From assembly GCA_017471085.1 (NCBI GenBank), contig JAFUWW010000015.1, positions 1 through 23,855 of the forward strand: a stretch of 23,855 bases of DNA. The letters are read 5' to 3'. A program made the position numbers and the translations under genes. The notes under the pieces were generated by a model. That model made no database searches and was not told where the DNA came from. It was given only the letters and a program-made list of their open reading frames with translations. Source of the stretch: Bacteroidales bacterium. GTDB taxonomy: Bacteria > Bacteroidota > Bacteroidia > Bacteroidales > UBA932. Below, piece after piece: positions 1-9,674 of this stretch. Within the stretch, counting starts at the first letter, position 1. The number at the start of each line of letters is the position of its first letter.

Positions 1-1587
<1,587 letters not shown>

Positions 1588-1598
1588 GTTTGGGAATG

Positions 1599-1630
1599 CA
1601 AAGGTATGGAGTTTTTTTGAAAAAAACAAA
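1599..1630 (-). promoter_or_regulatory. Bacteroidota-type promoter of tRNA-fMet
   Basis: On the minus strand, TTTG (1627-1630) is followed by a 20-bp spacer and TACCTTTG (1599-1606). This matches the Bacteroidota -33 TTTG / -7 TAnnTTTG consensus exactly. The expected start lies just before the tRNA 5' end at 1587. Confidence 0.85.
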
Positions 1631-1640
1631 TTTTTGTAAG

Positions 1641-1685
1641 ATTCTCGGCTCAACCGGGAATGACGGCGCCGGTTGAGCCGAGAAT
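1641..1685. repeat. Perfect 17-bp inverted repeat with 11-base loop
   Basis: Left arm ATTCTCGGCTCAACCGG (1641-1657) and right arm (1669-1685) are exact reverse complements around GAATGACGGCG. It lies about 70 bases beyond the stop of the minus-strand esterase gene and upstream of the tRNA-fMet promoter. It could end the hisS-esterase transcript, but no T-tract directly abuts the stem. It could instead be a REP-like palindrome. Confidence 0.8.
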
Positions 1686-1737
1686 AATGGCTATGTCAAG
1701 CTGTGAATGACGGCGAGGTCAGGCCGGGAATCTCTGC
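1649..1737 (+). repeat. Three degenerate copies of a ~20-bp unit
   Basis: Related units start at 1649 (CTCAACCGGGAATGACGGCG), 1695 (GTCAAGCTGTGAATGACGGC) and 1718 (GTCAGGCCGGGAATCTCTGC). The 11-mer GAATGACGGCG is exact at 1658-1668 and 1705-1715. The first copy forms the left arm and loop of the 1641-1685 palindrome. Confidence 0.55.
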
Positions 1738-1757
1738 AAACCCAAACCGGGATGATT

Positions 1758-3113
1758 CTACCAGCGGGGATGGGTGATTTCCGGGTCGGTAAGGACCTGG
1801 GCGTTCATCCATTCGAAGATGTTCGCGTGGCCCTGGGGCGCGACGCTGCCGCCGCCGTCGTTGCTGGGTTTCACGTCGCCTTCGCTCTGCTCCTGTGACT
1901 TGGTCACCACGTCATTGAAGAGGTAGCACCAGGAGAAATGCCCGTAGAGTTTCTGACCGGGATTGTCGATACCCTGGACGTCCTCGAACATCGACATCCA
2001 GACATTCTTGGCACCGGCCTTCATCAGTCGCTGGAAGGTGGGGATGCAATGGGTCTTGGGGTCTACCGTCGTGTCATCGTAAGACTGGACGATCCAGATG
2101 TTTTCCTCGGCCAGTGCGGCGATCTCCGTGTCGGAGATGTACTGGTCCATGTATGCTTCGCAGGTGGGATAGGCCGCTGCGAAGTATCTGGGGTTGCGGA
2201 TGAGCATGTGCATGGTCATGTAGCCGCCGTTGGAGCATCCGCCCAGATAGATACGGTTGCGGTCTACATCGGGATTCAGTTCCAGATAATGGTCGATGCA
2301 GGATTTGAGTACATCGGCATAGAGGGAAGGATAATCGCCGTGGCCGAAGCCCTTGGAAGTTCCCATCCACATGGTGGGGCACTGGACGGAAAGGACATAG
2401 GCTCCGCCGGCGCCGCCCTCCGTGGTGAAATGCGACTGGATCTGCGGGCGGATGAGGGATACCACCTCGTTGCCGAGCAGGGTGATGGATACGTCGATGC
2501 CGCCTTCTCCGCCACCGTGCAGCCAGATCACCAGCGGATTGGCCTTGCCGTCGCCTTTAAGCGACCAGGGCTCGTAGGAGGCATAGGTAAGGGTGATTTC
2601 ACCGGCTTTTCCGGTGGCCATGCCCGTAAACGTTCCCTTGTTGAAGTAATCGGCTTCCGATACGAAATCCCGGAGGCCTTTGTCCGTTTCACATTCGATG
2701 GCGGTAAACTTCTGCTTGCCTGCTTTCAGGACCTTTCCCTTCTTCAAGCTCACCTTGATGCTGTACTCTTCTCTCCAGACATTGTTGCCTTTGGTGAGGC
2801 CGATTCCGCGTCCGGAAGCCTTTTCCAGGCCCAGGGCAAGGTATTCACCCTCCGGGTTGAACGCGCCCCTGGAGTCGGACGGATACACAGAGATGACATT
2901 GCGCTCCGTCCCGTTGGTGTTGACGGTAAAAACGGACGGATCCGGATTGTCAAGCTTGATTTCCGGCTTGACCACGACAAGGTTGACGGCCGTGGAGGCC
3001 TCATAGGTGGTGACGCCTGCAACCTGAGGTTCCATTTTCAGGGTCTGGGCATGGGCCGATGCCGCCAGGGCGGCCAGGGCCAGGACAGCGAGGAAAGGTT
3101 TAGGACTGTTCAT
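1758..3113 (-). CDS. Secreted esterase with N-terminal Ig-like domain (alpha/beta hydrolase)
   Basis: A 451-residue secreted serine hydrolase. Residues 1-22 are a Sec signal peptide (cleavage near AHA-Q). Residues about 25-165 are a beta-rich region resembling the Ig-like N-terminal domain of EstA-type esterases. The rest is an alpha/beta hydrolase: oxyanion-hole HGGGEGG at 199-205, nucleophile elbow GGCSNGG with Ser294, probable acid Asp346 or Asp347, and His392 in YGHFSW. The relatives I recognise are prolyl-oligopeptidase/PHB-depolymerase-like esterases; the substrate is not evident. A Gly/Ser-rich insert (about 405-428) precedes the C-terminus. It starts 12 bases after the hisS stop on the same strand, so it is probably co-transcribed with hisS. 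The palindrome at 1641-1685 lies just downstream. Confidence 0.85.
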   Translation of the reverse strand: MNSPKPFLAVLALAALAASAHAQTLKMEPQVAGVTTYEASTAVNLVVVKPEIKLDNPDPSVFTVNTNGTERNVISVYPSDSRGAFNPEGEYLALGLEKASGRGIGLTKGNNVWREEYSIKVSLKKGKVLKAGKQKFTAIECETDKGLRDFVSEADYFNKGTFTGMATGKAGEITLTYASYEPWSLKGDGKANPLVIWLHGGGEGGIDVSITLLGNEVVSLIRPQIQSHFTTEGGAGGAYVLSVQCPTMWMGTSKGFGHGDYPSLYADVLKSCIDHYLELNPDVDRNRIYLGGCSNGGYMTMHMLIRNPRYFAAAYPTCEAYMDQYISDTEIAALAEENIWIVQSYDDTTVDPKTHCIPTFQRLMKAGAKNVWMSMFEDVQGIDNPGQKLYGHFSWCYLFNDVVTKSQEQSEGDVKPSNDGGGSVAPQGHANIFEWMNAQVLTDPEITHPRW

Positions 3114-3125
3114 AATGACAGAAAA

Positions 3126-4532
3126 TTAATTTAAAAAAGCGAGAATGTCATCCAGGGCGGAGGCTGCAAAAGCCTGCTGGTCTCCGGTGGAAAGGTTCTT
3201 GATGTTCACCGTGCCTGCCTCCATTTCGGACGATCCGTTGATGGAGATGAAGGGAATGGCCTTCCGGTCGGCATAGTCGAACTGTTTCTTCAGTTTGGAA
3301 GGCTCCGGATACACTTCCACCGAAACGCCGGCTTCGCGCAGCGCGCGGGCGACGGGAAGTACGTAGCGGAGTTCATCGGCCCCCATTACGGCAAAAAGGA
3401 GGCGGGTCGATGATTCCAGCGAGGCGGGGAAGAGTTCCAGGCCGGTAAGTACGTCATAGATGCGGTCGGCCCCGAAGGAAATGCCCACGCCGGAGAGATC
3501 CGGCAGGCCGAAGATGCCGGTGAGGTTGTCGTACCGGCCGCCGCCGCAGATGCTCCCGATTTCCCAGTCCAGCGCCTTTACCTCGAAGATGGCGCCGGTA
3601 TAATAGTTGAGGCCGCGGGCCAGCGAAAGGTCCATCTCCACGGGAGAGGAAACCCCCGCTGCGGCGATGAGGCCGAAGAGTTCTTCCAGTTCTGAAAGAC
3701 CCAGGAGGCCGGTTTCGGAAGTGACCCCGGAAGCGCTGCCGCCCTGGAAGAGACGGCGCATGGCCGCCATCTTGTCTTCGAACGAACCGGTCAGGGAAAG
3801 GATTTCCCGGATGACGGCGATGCCTTCGGCGGCGATGCCCTTTTCTGCCATTTCTTCCTCCACCTTCTCCAGGCCGATTTTGTCCAGCTTGTCGATGGCG
3901 ACCGTGATGTCCACCACCTTGTCGGGGCAGCCGGCAATCTCCGCGAAGCCGGTGAGCACCTTCCGGTTGTTGATCTTGATGCCGACGCGAACGCCCAGTT
4001 TCCGGAAAACGGTATCCACCATCTGCACCAGTTCCAGTTCGTTCACCTGCGAACGGGAACCGATGACGTCCACGTCGCACTGGTAGAACTCGCGGTAGCG
4101 GCCCTTCTGGGGACGGTCGGCACGCCAGACCGGCTGGATCTGGAAGCGCTTGAACGGGAAGGAAATCTCGTTCTGGTGCTGCACCACATAGCGGGCGAAG
4201 GGAACGGTCAGGTCGTATCTGAGTCCCTTCTCGCAGACCTTGAGGGAAAGGGCCTTGGAATTGAACTGGTCTCCTTCCAGCCGGTACTGTCCGTAGTCGA
4301 TGCCGGAAAAAGCATCGCCGGAGTTCAGGATACGGAAAAGGAGCTTGTCGCCCTCTTCCCCATATTTGCCGAGGAGGGTGGACAGGTTTTCCATGGCGGG
4401 CGTCTCTATCTGCTGATAGCCGTAGGTGCGGAAAACGCTGCGGATGGTGTCAAAAATATAGTTGCGACGGGCCATTTCTTTCTGGCCGAAGTCTCTGGTG
4501 CCCTTGGGAATGCCGGGCTTCTGTATTGCCAT
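3126..4532 (-). CDS. hisS: Histidyl-tRNA synthetase
   Basis: A class II aminoacyl-tRNA synthetase that charges tRNA-His with histidine in the cytoplasm; 468 residues, full length for the family. Visible motifs: N-terminal [18 protein letters not shown] (104-115); motif 2 with the arginine and [17 protein letters not shown] (136-153); the HisRS signature [13 protein letters not shown] (about 305-317); GGGRYDNL; and motif 3 [11 protein letters not shown]-terminal anticodon-binding domain follows from about 380. The ATG is at 4530-4532, and a -7-like TAACTTTG lies 16 bases upstream on the minus strand, so transcription probably begins immediately before the gene. The secreted esterase follows 12 bases downstream. 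Confidence 0.97.
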   Translation of the reverse strand: MAIQKPGIPKGTRDFGQKEMARRNYIFDTIRSVFRTYGYQQIETPAMENLSTLLGKYGEEGDKLLFRILNSGDAFSGIDYGQYRLEGDQFNSKALSLKVCEKGLRYDLTVPFARYVVQHQNEISFPFKRFQIQPVWRADRPQKGRYREFYQCDVDVIGSRSQVNELELVQMVDTVFRKLGVRVGIKINNRKVLTGFAEIAGCPDKVVDITVAIDKLDKIGLEKVEEEMAEKGIAAEGIAVIREILSLTGSFEDKMAAMRRLFQGGSASGVTSETGLLGLSELEELFGLIAAAGVSSPVEMDLSLARGLNYYTGAIFEVKALDWEIGSICGGGRYDNLTGIFGLPDLSGVGISFGADRIYDVLTGLELFPASLESSTRLLFAVMGADELRYVLPVARALREAGVSVEVYPEPSKLKKQFDYADRKAIPFISINGSSEMEAGTVNIKNLSTGDQQAFAASALDDILAFLN

Positions 4533-4547
4533 AACTCAAAATTTTTT

Positions 4548-4555
4548 CAAAGTTA
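4548..4555 (-). promoter_or_regulatory. Probable -7 element of hisS
   Basis: TAACTTTG on the minus strand matches TAnnTTTG exactly and would give a leader of about 10 bases. No good TTTG is found at the expected -33 distance, so this is weaker than the other promoters. Confidence 0.5.
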
Positions 4556-4566
4556 CGAAAAAAACG

Positions 4567-5694
4567 CTAACGCACCGAAGCTTTGAGCTCGAGAATGCGC
4601 CTTACGCTTTCATTGATACGGGCCTCCGGGATTTCGCCGCTCCTGACAGCCTGATAGACTGCTTCGAAGACTTTGGGGTACTCCCTGGTGCCCAGGAGGA
4701 TATCGGCCCCGGCCTTGATGGCCAGGATGGCGGCTTCCTCCGACGAATATTCCCGGGTGATGGCGCCCATCTCCATGCCGTCCGTGATAATCACTCCCTT
4801 GAATCCCAGTTCTTTCCGCAGTTTGTCCTGCAGAATCACGGGGGATAGGGTGGAGGGGATTTCCGAACCGGTCACTTTCGGGGCGGAAATGTGGGCGGTC
4901 ATAACCATCGGCACTCCGGCGGCAATGCCGGCCTTGAAGGTAATCATCTCGCAGTCACGCATCTCCTCCCAGTTTTTGTGGCTCACGGCGTAGCCCAGGT
5001 GGGTGTCGGCATAGGTGTCTCCATGGCCGGGGAAGTGCTTGAGGCAGCTCACCACGCCGGCGTCGGACATGCCTTTCACGTACTCCGCCACCATGGGGGC
5101 GGCCACCTCCGGCTTGTCCGAGAACGCCCTGGTGCCGATGATGATGTTCTCCGGGTTGGTGTTCACGTCGGCCACCGGGGCGAAATCCACCTCAAATCCA
5201 TACTGCTTCAGGTACGAGCCGATGGCGTAGGCGGCGTTGTAGGCGGCCTTGGGATTCCCGGTGGCGCCGATGGAAGCCGTGCTCTCGAACTTGGGCACCT
5301 TGAAATTGGGGTTGTTGGCTACGCGGGCCACCCGTCCGCCTTCCTCGTCGATGCAGATCAAGGGATCTCCCTGCAGGCGGCGGAGCTCCCCGATGAAGCG
5401 GGTCACCTGCTCCGGGGTGTCGATATTATGGGCGTACAGCAGGATGCCCCCGACAGGGTACTGTTTGTTGGTGGCTGCCATCCGCCCGTTGACGCTGCGG
5501 ACGGCGTAGGGGACCAGGTCTTCCCCCGTGACCCAGCTGATTTCCGGGTCCAGGGCTTCCGGCCGAACGATAAACAGCTGGCCGATTTTCTCTCGCAGTG
5601 TCATCTTCCTGAGTTGTTTTTCTACCGGGTCTCCCGCAGCGCAGCCGTGGGCGAGCGCAAGGGAACCGGCAAGCAGCATGAAAAGGCGTTTCAT
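4567..5694 (-). CDS. GH3 beta-N-acetylhexosaminidase (NagZ-like), probable lipoprotein
   Basis: A glycoside hydrolase family 3 enzyme of the NagZ subtype, expected to remove terminal N-acetylglucosamine from peptidoglycan fragments or chitin-like sugars. From the ATG at 5694 it is 375 residues. An in-frame TTG 15 bases upstream is possible, but the ATG gives a clean signal peptide (MKRLFMLLAGSLALAHGC) ending in a weak lipobox cysteine, so it probably sits outside the cytoplasm, unlike cytosolic enterobacterial NagZ. The NagZ loop KHFPGHGDTYADTH, which supplies the His general acid/base, and the nucleophile in IITDGM are both present. It lacks the C-terminal sandwich domain of long GH3s, as NagZ types do. 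It has its own strong promoter, and hisS follows after 34 bases. Confidence 0.9.
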   Translation of the reverse strand: MKRLFMLLAGSLALAHGCAAGDPVEKQLRKMTLREKIGQLFIVRPEALDPEISWVTGEDLVPYAVRSVNGRMAATNKQYPVGGILLYAHNIDTPEQVTRFIGELRRLQGDPLICIDEEGGRVARVANNPNFKVPKFESTASIGATGNPKAAYNAAYAIGSYLKQYGFEVDFAPVADVNTNPENIIIGTRAFSDKPEVAAPMVAEYVKGMSDAGVVSCLKHFPGHGDTYADTHLGYAVSHKNWEEMRDCEMITFKAGIAAGVPMVMTAHISAPKVTGSEIPSTLSPVILQDKLRKELGFKGVIITDGMEMGAITREYSSEEAAILAIKAGADILLGTREYPKVFEAVYQAVRSGEIPEARINESVRRILELKASVR

Positions 5695-5716
5695 CTTCAC
5701 AATAATCAATCGGGAG

Positions 5717-5748
5717 CAAAGTTACCACTCTGCCCCCGAAATTGCAAA
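5717..5748 (-). promoter_or_regulatory. Bacteroidota-type promoter of the NagZ-like gene
   Basis: On the minus strand, TTTG (5745-5748), a 20-bp spacer and TAACTTTG (5717-5724) form a full consensus. The predicted start lies about 15 bases before the ATG at 5694. The promoter sits in the short gap after the glutamine synthetase stop. Confidence 0.85.
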
Positions 5749-5761
5749 TTTAAGCCTTCTC

Positions 5762-7276
5762 TTATCCGCAGTAGAAATACTGTTCCACCAGTTTCCGCAT
5801 CAGCTCCGGGTCTTTCCGGGCGGCTTCGTGCAGGTTGGCATCGTCGTGGGCGCGGAGGGCCTTGATAATACCGTCTATCATCCGCGGGCGGAAAACATCG
5901 GCGGCCTCGTACTGGGCGCGCGCCTTTTCCAAGGCGTCGGCCGATTCGGCGCAGCAGGTGGGCAGCTGCTCCAGCGTGGCCAGGCGGGCGGCGTTTTCGC
6001 TCTTGTGGATGTCCATGTCCACGTACTTGTCGGCGGCGATGGCAAGGGCTTTCTCCGGATCCATTTCCAGGCCGATGCGGGCGGCGACGCACAGGCCGGC
6101 CATCAGCTGATAGATATCGGCCGAGCAGTCCGGGCAGCGCATCTCGAAGGTCTGTTTGGCGGTGGTGTCGTGGTCGGCGGCCTTCTCCAGCGGATTGGCC
6201 TTGGAACACATGTCCGTTCCGGAGCTCCAGCCAAGGGGTACGCGGACCAGAGCGCTGCGGTTGCAATCGCCCCAGCATACGTTGGTGGGAGCTTCCTGAT
6301 GGGGAACCAGGCGGAAATAGGAGGTGGGGTTCTTGTTGCCGAAGGCCGTGATGGACGGAGCCATCTGCATCAGGCCGGCAATGGCGCGGCGTGCTTCCTC
6401 CGACAGGAGGCCGTCGGCCCCGAGGGTGGCGTTGCGGCCGTTCCGCATTAGGCGCATGTGGATATGCATGCCGCTTCCGGCCTTGCCGGTGGTGATCTTG
6501 GGGGCGAAGGAAACGTCCAGCCCTGCCTTGTAGGCCAGGTTCCGGATCACCCATTTGGCCAGCAGCAGCTGGTCTGCCGCGGTCTCTACCGGGCAGGGGA
6601 GGAACTCTATTTCGTTCTGTTCGTAGATTTTTCCGTCCAGGGTGAAATTGCCCACCTCGGAATGGCCGTATTTGATCTGGCCGCCGGTGCGGGCTACGTG
6701 CATCATGCAGTCGCGGCGGAAGTCGTTCAGTTTGGCGAAAGGCTCGGATTCATGGTAGCCCTTCTGGTCCGTGGCGGGGAACAAAGGATCCTCGTCGCAG
6801 ATTACATAGTATTCCAGCTCTCCCATGGCCTCGAACTGCATACCGGTGGATGCCTCGAAAGCTTTCTCCGCCCTGCGGAGGGTCTCGTGGGGGGCGCAGT
6901 CGAAGGGATCGCCGCTCTTGTCGAAGAAACTGCACAGGAAGCAGAGGGTGGGAATCTCGTTGAACGGGTCTACGAATGCCGTCCTGTAGCGGGGAATCAC
7001 ATACAGGTCGCTGTTGCCGGCCTCGATGAAAGAGGGAAACAGGCTGGAACCGTCCACCCGCTCGCCTTCCGTGAGGATGGTCTCCACGTAGGAGAGGCTG
7101 TTTACGGTGAAATTCAGGGTTTTGATACGGCCGTCTTCGGCCGGATACATGAAGTCGATCATCTGGATTCCGTTTTCGCAGATGAAGCGGATCATGTCTT
7201 CCCGGGTGAAATCATCCGGGCGTTTCTGCAGAAAAGCGACAACCTCGTTGGGGTTCAGGGCTATGTTCTTGTCCAT
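5762..7276 (-). CDS. Glutamine synthetase family protein (type I-like)
   Basis: A 504-residue member of the type I glutamine synthetase superfamily, expected to form glutamine from glutamate and ammonia with ATP, or a related ATP-dependent gamma-glutamyl ligation. Seen: an N-terminal beta-grasp region with DGRIKTL (48-54); metal-ligand glutamates in GELEYYV (152-158), HSEVGN (205-210) and NEIEF (221-225); the ATP/His motif GSGMHIHM (267-274); NPTSYFRLVPHQEAP (316-330); and NRSALVRVP. Departures from canonical GlnA are HIHM for HVHQ and PHQEAP for PGYEAP, and I see no adenylylation-site tyrosine motif. The exact substrate is therefore less certain than the fold. It lies downstream of tRNA-Gly and its hairpin, and I found no convincing separate promoter. 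Confidence 0.88.
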   Translation of the reverse strand: MDKNIALNPNEVVAFLQKRPDDFTREDMIRFICENGIQMIDFMYPAEDGRIKTLNFTVNSLSYVETILTEGERVDGSSLFPSFIEAGNSDLYVIPRYRTAFVDPFNEIPTLCFLCSFFDKSGDPFDCAPHETLRRAEKAFEASTGMQFEAMGELEYYVICDEDPLFPATDQKGYHESEPFAKLNDFRRDCMMHVARTGGQIKYGHSEVGNFTLDGKIYEQNEIEFLPCPVETAADQLLLAKWVIRNLAYKAGLDVSFAPKITTGKAGSGMHIHMRLMRNGRNATLGADGLLSEEARRAIAGLMQMAPSITAFGNKNPTSYFRLVPHQEAPTNVCWGDCNRSALVRVPLGWSSGTDMCSKANPLEKAADHDTTAKQTFEMRCPDCSADIYQLMAGLCVAARIGLEMDPEKALAIAADKYVDMDIHKSENAARLATLEQLPTCCAESADALEKARAQYEAADVFRPRMIDGIIKALRAHDDANLHEAARKDPELMRKLVEQYFYCG

Positions 7277-7294
7277 AAATTATGTGGTTATTAA

Positions 7295-7332
7295 CAAAAC
7301 ACTCCCTTGGGGCCGATGCCCGCGGGGAGTGT
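7295..7332 (-). terminator. Hairpin after tRNA-Gly, probable terminator
   Basis: On the minus strand, ACACTCCC (7325-7332) pairs with GGGAGTGT (7299-7306) around a GC-rich loop that can fold further. It is followed only by TTTTG, a short T-tract. Some readthrough into the glutamine synthetase gene is plausible. Confidence 0.55.
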
Positions 7333-7333
7333 C

Positions 7334-7409
7334 TGGAGCGGAATGCGAGGTTCGAACTCGTGACCTGCGGCTTGGGAAGCCGCCGCTCTACCAACTGAGC
7401 TAATTCCGC
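7334..7409 (-). tRNA. tRNA-Gly (anticodon CCC)
   Basis: A complete cloverleaf on the minus strand. The acceptor GCGGAAT pairs with ATTCCGC, the D-arm is GCTCAGTTGGTAGAGC, and the anticodon stem GCGGC/GCCGC encloses the loop TTCCCAA. T-loop is TTCGAAC and the discriminator is T, as usual for tRNA-Gly. The outermost T-stem pair is an A-C mismatch. CCA is encoded (7334-7336), unlike the fMet tRNA in this window. Confidence 0.95.
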
Positions 7410-7419
7410 GTCGGGACTA

Positions 7420-7450
7420 CAAATATACGCATTTTTTTTCATCCGCCAAG
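7420..7450 (-). promoter_or_regulatory. Bacteroidota-type promoter of tRNA-Gly
   Basis: On the minus strand, CTTG (7447-7450), a 19-bp spacer and TATATTTG (7420-7427) are seen. The -7 element is a perfect TAnnTTTG and the -33 element is one base off. The start would lie a few bases before the tRNA. Confidence 0.75.
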
Positions 7451-7532
7451 TTTTTGGGGGCTTTTTGCGCGGGTTGAACAAATCGTCGGCAAGATTGGAC
7501 GGACGGTCCAGCGGGCGGGGAAAAAAACGGAA

Positions 7533-7540
7533 GATATTTG
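7533..7540 (+). promoter_or_regulatory. Possible -7 element upstream of the hydrolase train
   Basis: GATATTTG matches seven of eight bases of TAnnTTTG and lies about 22 bases before the ATG of the first GH3. No -33 TTTG is visible at the right distance. The rest of 7451-7562 holds only a small TGGAC/GTCCA dyad (about 7497-7511). Confidence 0.35.
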
Positions 7541-7562
7541 CAGCGTTAAAAACCGCATACGC

Positions 7563-9674
7563 ATGAAACGATTGACAACCGTCCTATTGAGCGCAGCCGT
7601 GTCCATTACGGCGCTGGCACAGCCGCAACTCACGGAGAAGAACATTGACAAGGTCCTGAAGGCGATGACGCTGGAGGAGAAGGCCCAGCTTTTGGTGGGG
7701 TCCATCGAGGGGATGAATTACACCGGTGTTCCCCTGCCGCCCACGGGTGATGAGGCCGGTTATCAGCGTGTTCCCGGAGCCGCCGGGCAGACCAATACAA
7801 TTCCCCGTCTGTGCATACCGCCCACGGTAGTAGCCGATGGTCCTGCCGGGCTGAGGATTACTCCTCGTCGCTCTGGAGATGAAAGATCTTTCTTTTGTAC
7901 GGGATTCCCTGTCGAAATCCTGCTCGCATCCTCCTGGGATACGGAGGTTTTGTATGAAGTGGGCCAAGCCATGGGAGAAGAGATTCGGGAATACGGGGTG
8001 GATGTCATTCTAGGCCCCGCCACCAATATCATGCGCAACCCCCTGTGCGGCCGCAATTTCGAATACTATAGTGAAGATCCCATTTTGGCCGGAAAGATGA
8101 CGGCAGCCATGGTCAATGGCGTACAGTCGCAGGGTGTCGGCACTTCCGTAAAACATTTTGCCGCCAACAACCAGGAGACCAACCGGAGCGAAAACGATTC
8201 CCGGGCGAGCCAGCGCGCCCTTCGGGAAATCTATCTGAAGCCTTTTGAAATTGCTGTCAAGGAGGCGCAGCCGTGGACCATCATGTCCTCTTATAACAAA
8301 GTGAATGGGGAGTATTCCCAGTCCAACAAGGACCTCCTCACGCACATCCTGCGCGAAGACTGGGGGTTCAAAGGCATCGTCATGACGGACTGGACGGCTC
8401 CACGCGAAAGCAAAAAACAGGTTGCTGCCGGGAATGACCTTCTGATGCCCGGCCGTAAGGCCCAGATCGAGCAGATCGTATCCGCCGTGAATGAGGGCCG
8501 TCTATCCATCAAGGAGGTGGATGCCTGCGTCCGCAGGATGCTCGAGTACGTCGTCAAGACACCTCGTTTTCATAACTACCAGTATACAGAGCAACCGGAC
8601 CTGAAGGCACATGCCGCTGTCTCCCGCAAAGCGGCCGAAGAGGGTGTCGTCCTTCTGAAAAATGGCGGCGTGCTTCCGCTCAAGGCTGGAAATGTGGCCC
8701 TTTTCGGCATCCAGTCCTATGAGTTCCTGCATGACGGAATCGGCAGCGGACATGTGAACACGCCTTATGTGGTCAACATGGTCGATGCGCTGAAAGAGCA
8801 AGGTTTCCTCTGCAACGAAACTCTCGCGGAAGCCTACAGGCTTCATATCCAGGCGGAAAAGGCAAAGTGGCAATTCCACCCTTATAGCAAGGTCCCCCTG
8901 ATGGAAGCTATCGGCGTGGGCGCTCCGGTCTATGAGGTGGAATTCCCTGACTACGTGTACAGTGCAACGGCCAAGGAAAGCGATATGGCACTCGTCACCA
9001 TCGGACGCAAACCCGGTGAGGGATTCGATCGGGATATCAAGGACGATTTTAACCTTTCGGATGTTGAACTGCACCTTCTCAAAGGGGTTTGCGATGCTTT
9101 CCACGCCGCCGGGAAGAAAGTGATTGTAGTGCTGAATGTAGGCGGAGTAGTGGAAACTGCCTCCTGGAAGGAATGGCCGGATGCCATCCTTCTGCCCTGG
9201 ATGCCCGGCCAGGAAGGCGGTAACGTGGTGGCCGATGTCCTCACCGGCAAAGTGAACCCTTCAGGCCACCTTCCCATTACGTTCCCTGTCCGTTATGAGG
9301 ATGTGCCCGGGGCCGATGATTATCCGACCACCTTCGGGACCGGCGATCGATACGATATCGTCGGCGCCCTGCTGCATCCTGCGAAATCGCCCGACGGTAA
9401 TACGAAGAACTATGATTACACGGAGTATAATGAGGGAATCTATGTGGGTTACAGGCATTATCAGACCAGGGGCAGGGAAGTCTCCTACCCGTTTGGTTTT
9501 GGCCTCAGCTATACCTCCTTTGCCTATAGCGAACCTTCGGTAAAGCGGCACGGAAATACTTATACCGCCAGCATCAAGGTGACGAATACCGGTTCCGTCG
9601 GGGGTATACCAACTATGACAAGACGATGGAACAGGTCTTACCCCTCCTGGGCACGCCGGAAGCCGTCCTCGTGA
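7563..9674 (+). CDS. GH3 beta-glucosidase-like, C-terminal domain truncated by a junction
   Basis: A secreted glycoside hydrolase family 3 enzyme, expected to release terminal beta-linked glucose, xylose or a similar sugar from oligosaccharides. It has a Sec signal peptide (1-19, SITALA-Q) and a complete (beta/alpha)8 domain with ADGPAGLR (91-98), GRNFEYYSEDP (163-173), KHFAANNQETNR (197-208) and the nucleophile Asp276 in MTDW. The alpha/beta sandwich domain (LLKNGGVLPL, 364-373) and the start of the FnIII-like domain (YPFGFGLSYTSF, KVTNTGSV) are also present. After about residue 680 the family sequence stops, where NTGSxxGxxVVQLY would be expected. The last 22 codons (IPTMTRR onward) are an out-of-frame reading of the pectin-acetylesterase remnant. 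The catalytic domains are intact, but the missing FnIII domain usually supports folding and the active-site rim, so activity is uncertain. Confidence 0.88.
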   Translation: MKRLTTVLLSAAVSITALAQPQLTEKNIDKVLKAMTLEEKAQLLVGSIEGMNYTGVPLPPTGDEAGYQRVPGAAGQTNTIPRLCIPPTVVADGPAGLRITPRRSGDERSFFCTGFPVEILLASSWDTEVLYEVGQAMGEEIREYGVDVILGPATNIMRNPLCGRNFEYYSEDPILAGKMTAAMVNGVQSQGVGTSVKHFAANNQETNRSENDSRASQRALREIYLKPFEIAVKEAQPWTIMSSYNKVNGEYSQSNKDLLTHILREDWGFKGIVMTDWTAPRESKKQVAAGNDLLMPGRKAQIEQIVSAVNEGRLSIKEVDACVRRMLEYVVKTPRFHNYQYTEQPDLKAHAAVSRKAAEEGVVLLKNGGVLPLKAGNVALFGIQSYEFLHDGIGSGHVNTPYVVNMVDALKEQGFLCNETLAEAYRLHIQAEKAKWQFHPYSKVPLMEAIGVGAPVYEVEFPDYVYSATAKESDMALVTIGRKPGEGFDRDIKDDFNLSDVELHLLKGVCDAFHAAGKKVIVVLNVGGVVETASWKEWPDAILLPWMPGQEGGNVVADVLTGKVNPSGHLPITFPVRYEDVPGADDYPTTFGTGDRYDIVGALLHPAKSPDGNTKNYDYTEYNEGIYVGYRHYQTRGREVSYPFGFGLSYTSFAYSEPSVKRHGNTYTASIKVTNTGSVGGIPTMTRRWNRSYPSWARRKPSS

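Noticed and set aside
5695..5709. TTG start giving MIIVKM at the NagZ-like gene
   Set aside because: The ATG at 5694 gives a standard signal peptide and the correct distance to the strong promoter; the TTG would lie at or next to the predicted transcription start.
7277..7562. Integration site at tRNA-Gly
   Set aside because: No integrase, no duplicate of the tRNA end and no composition break is visible next to this tRNA; the promoter and hairpin explain the region.
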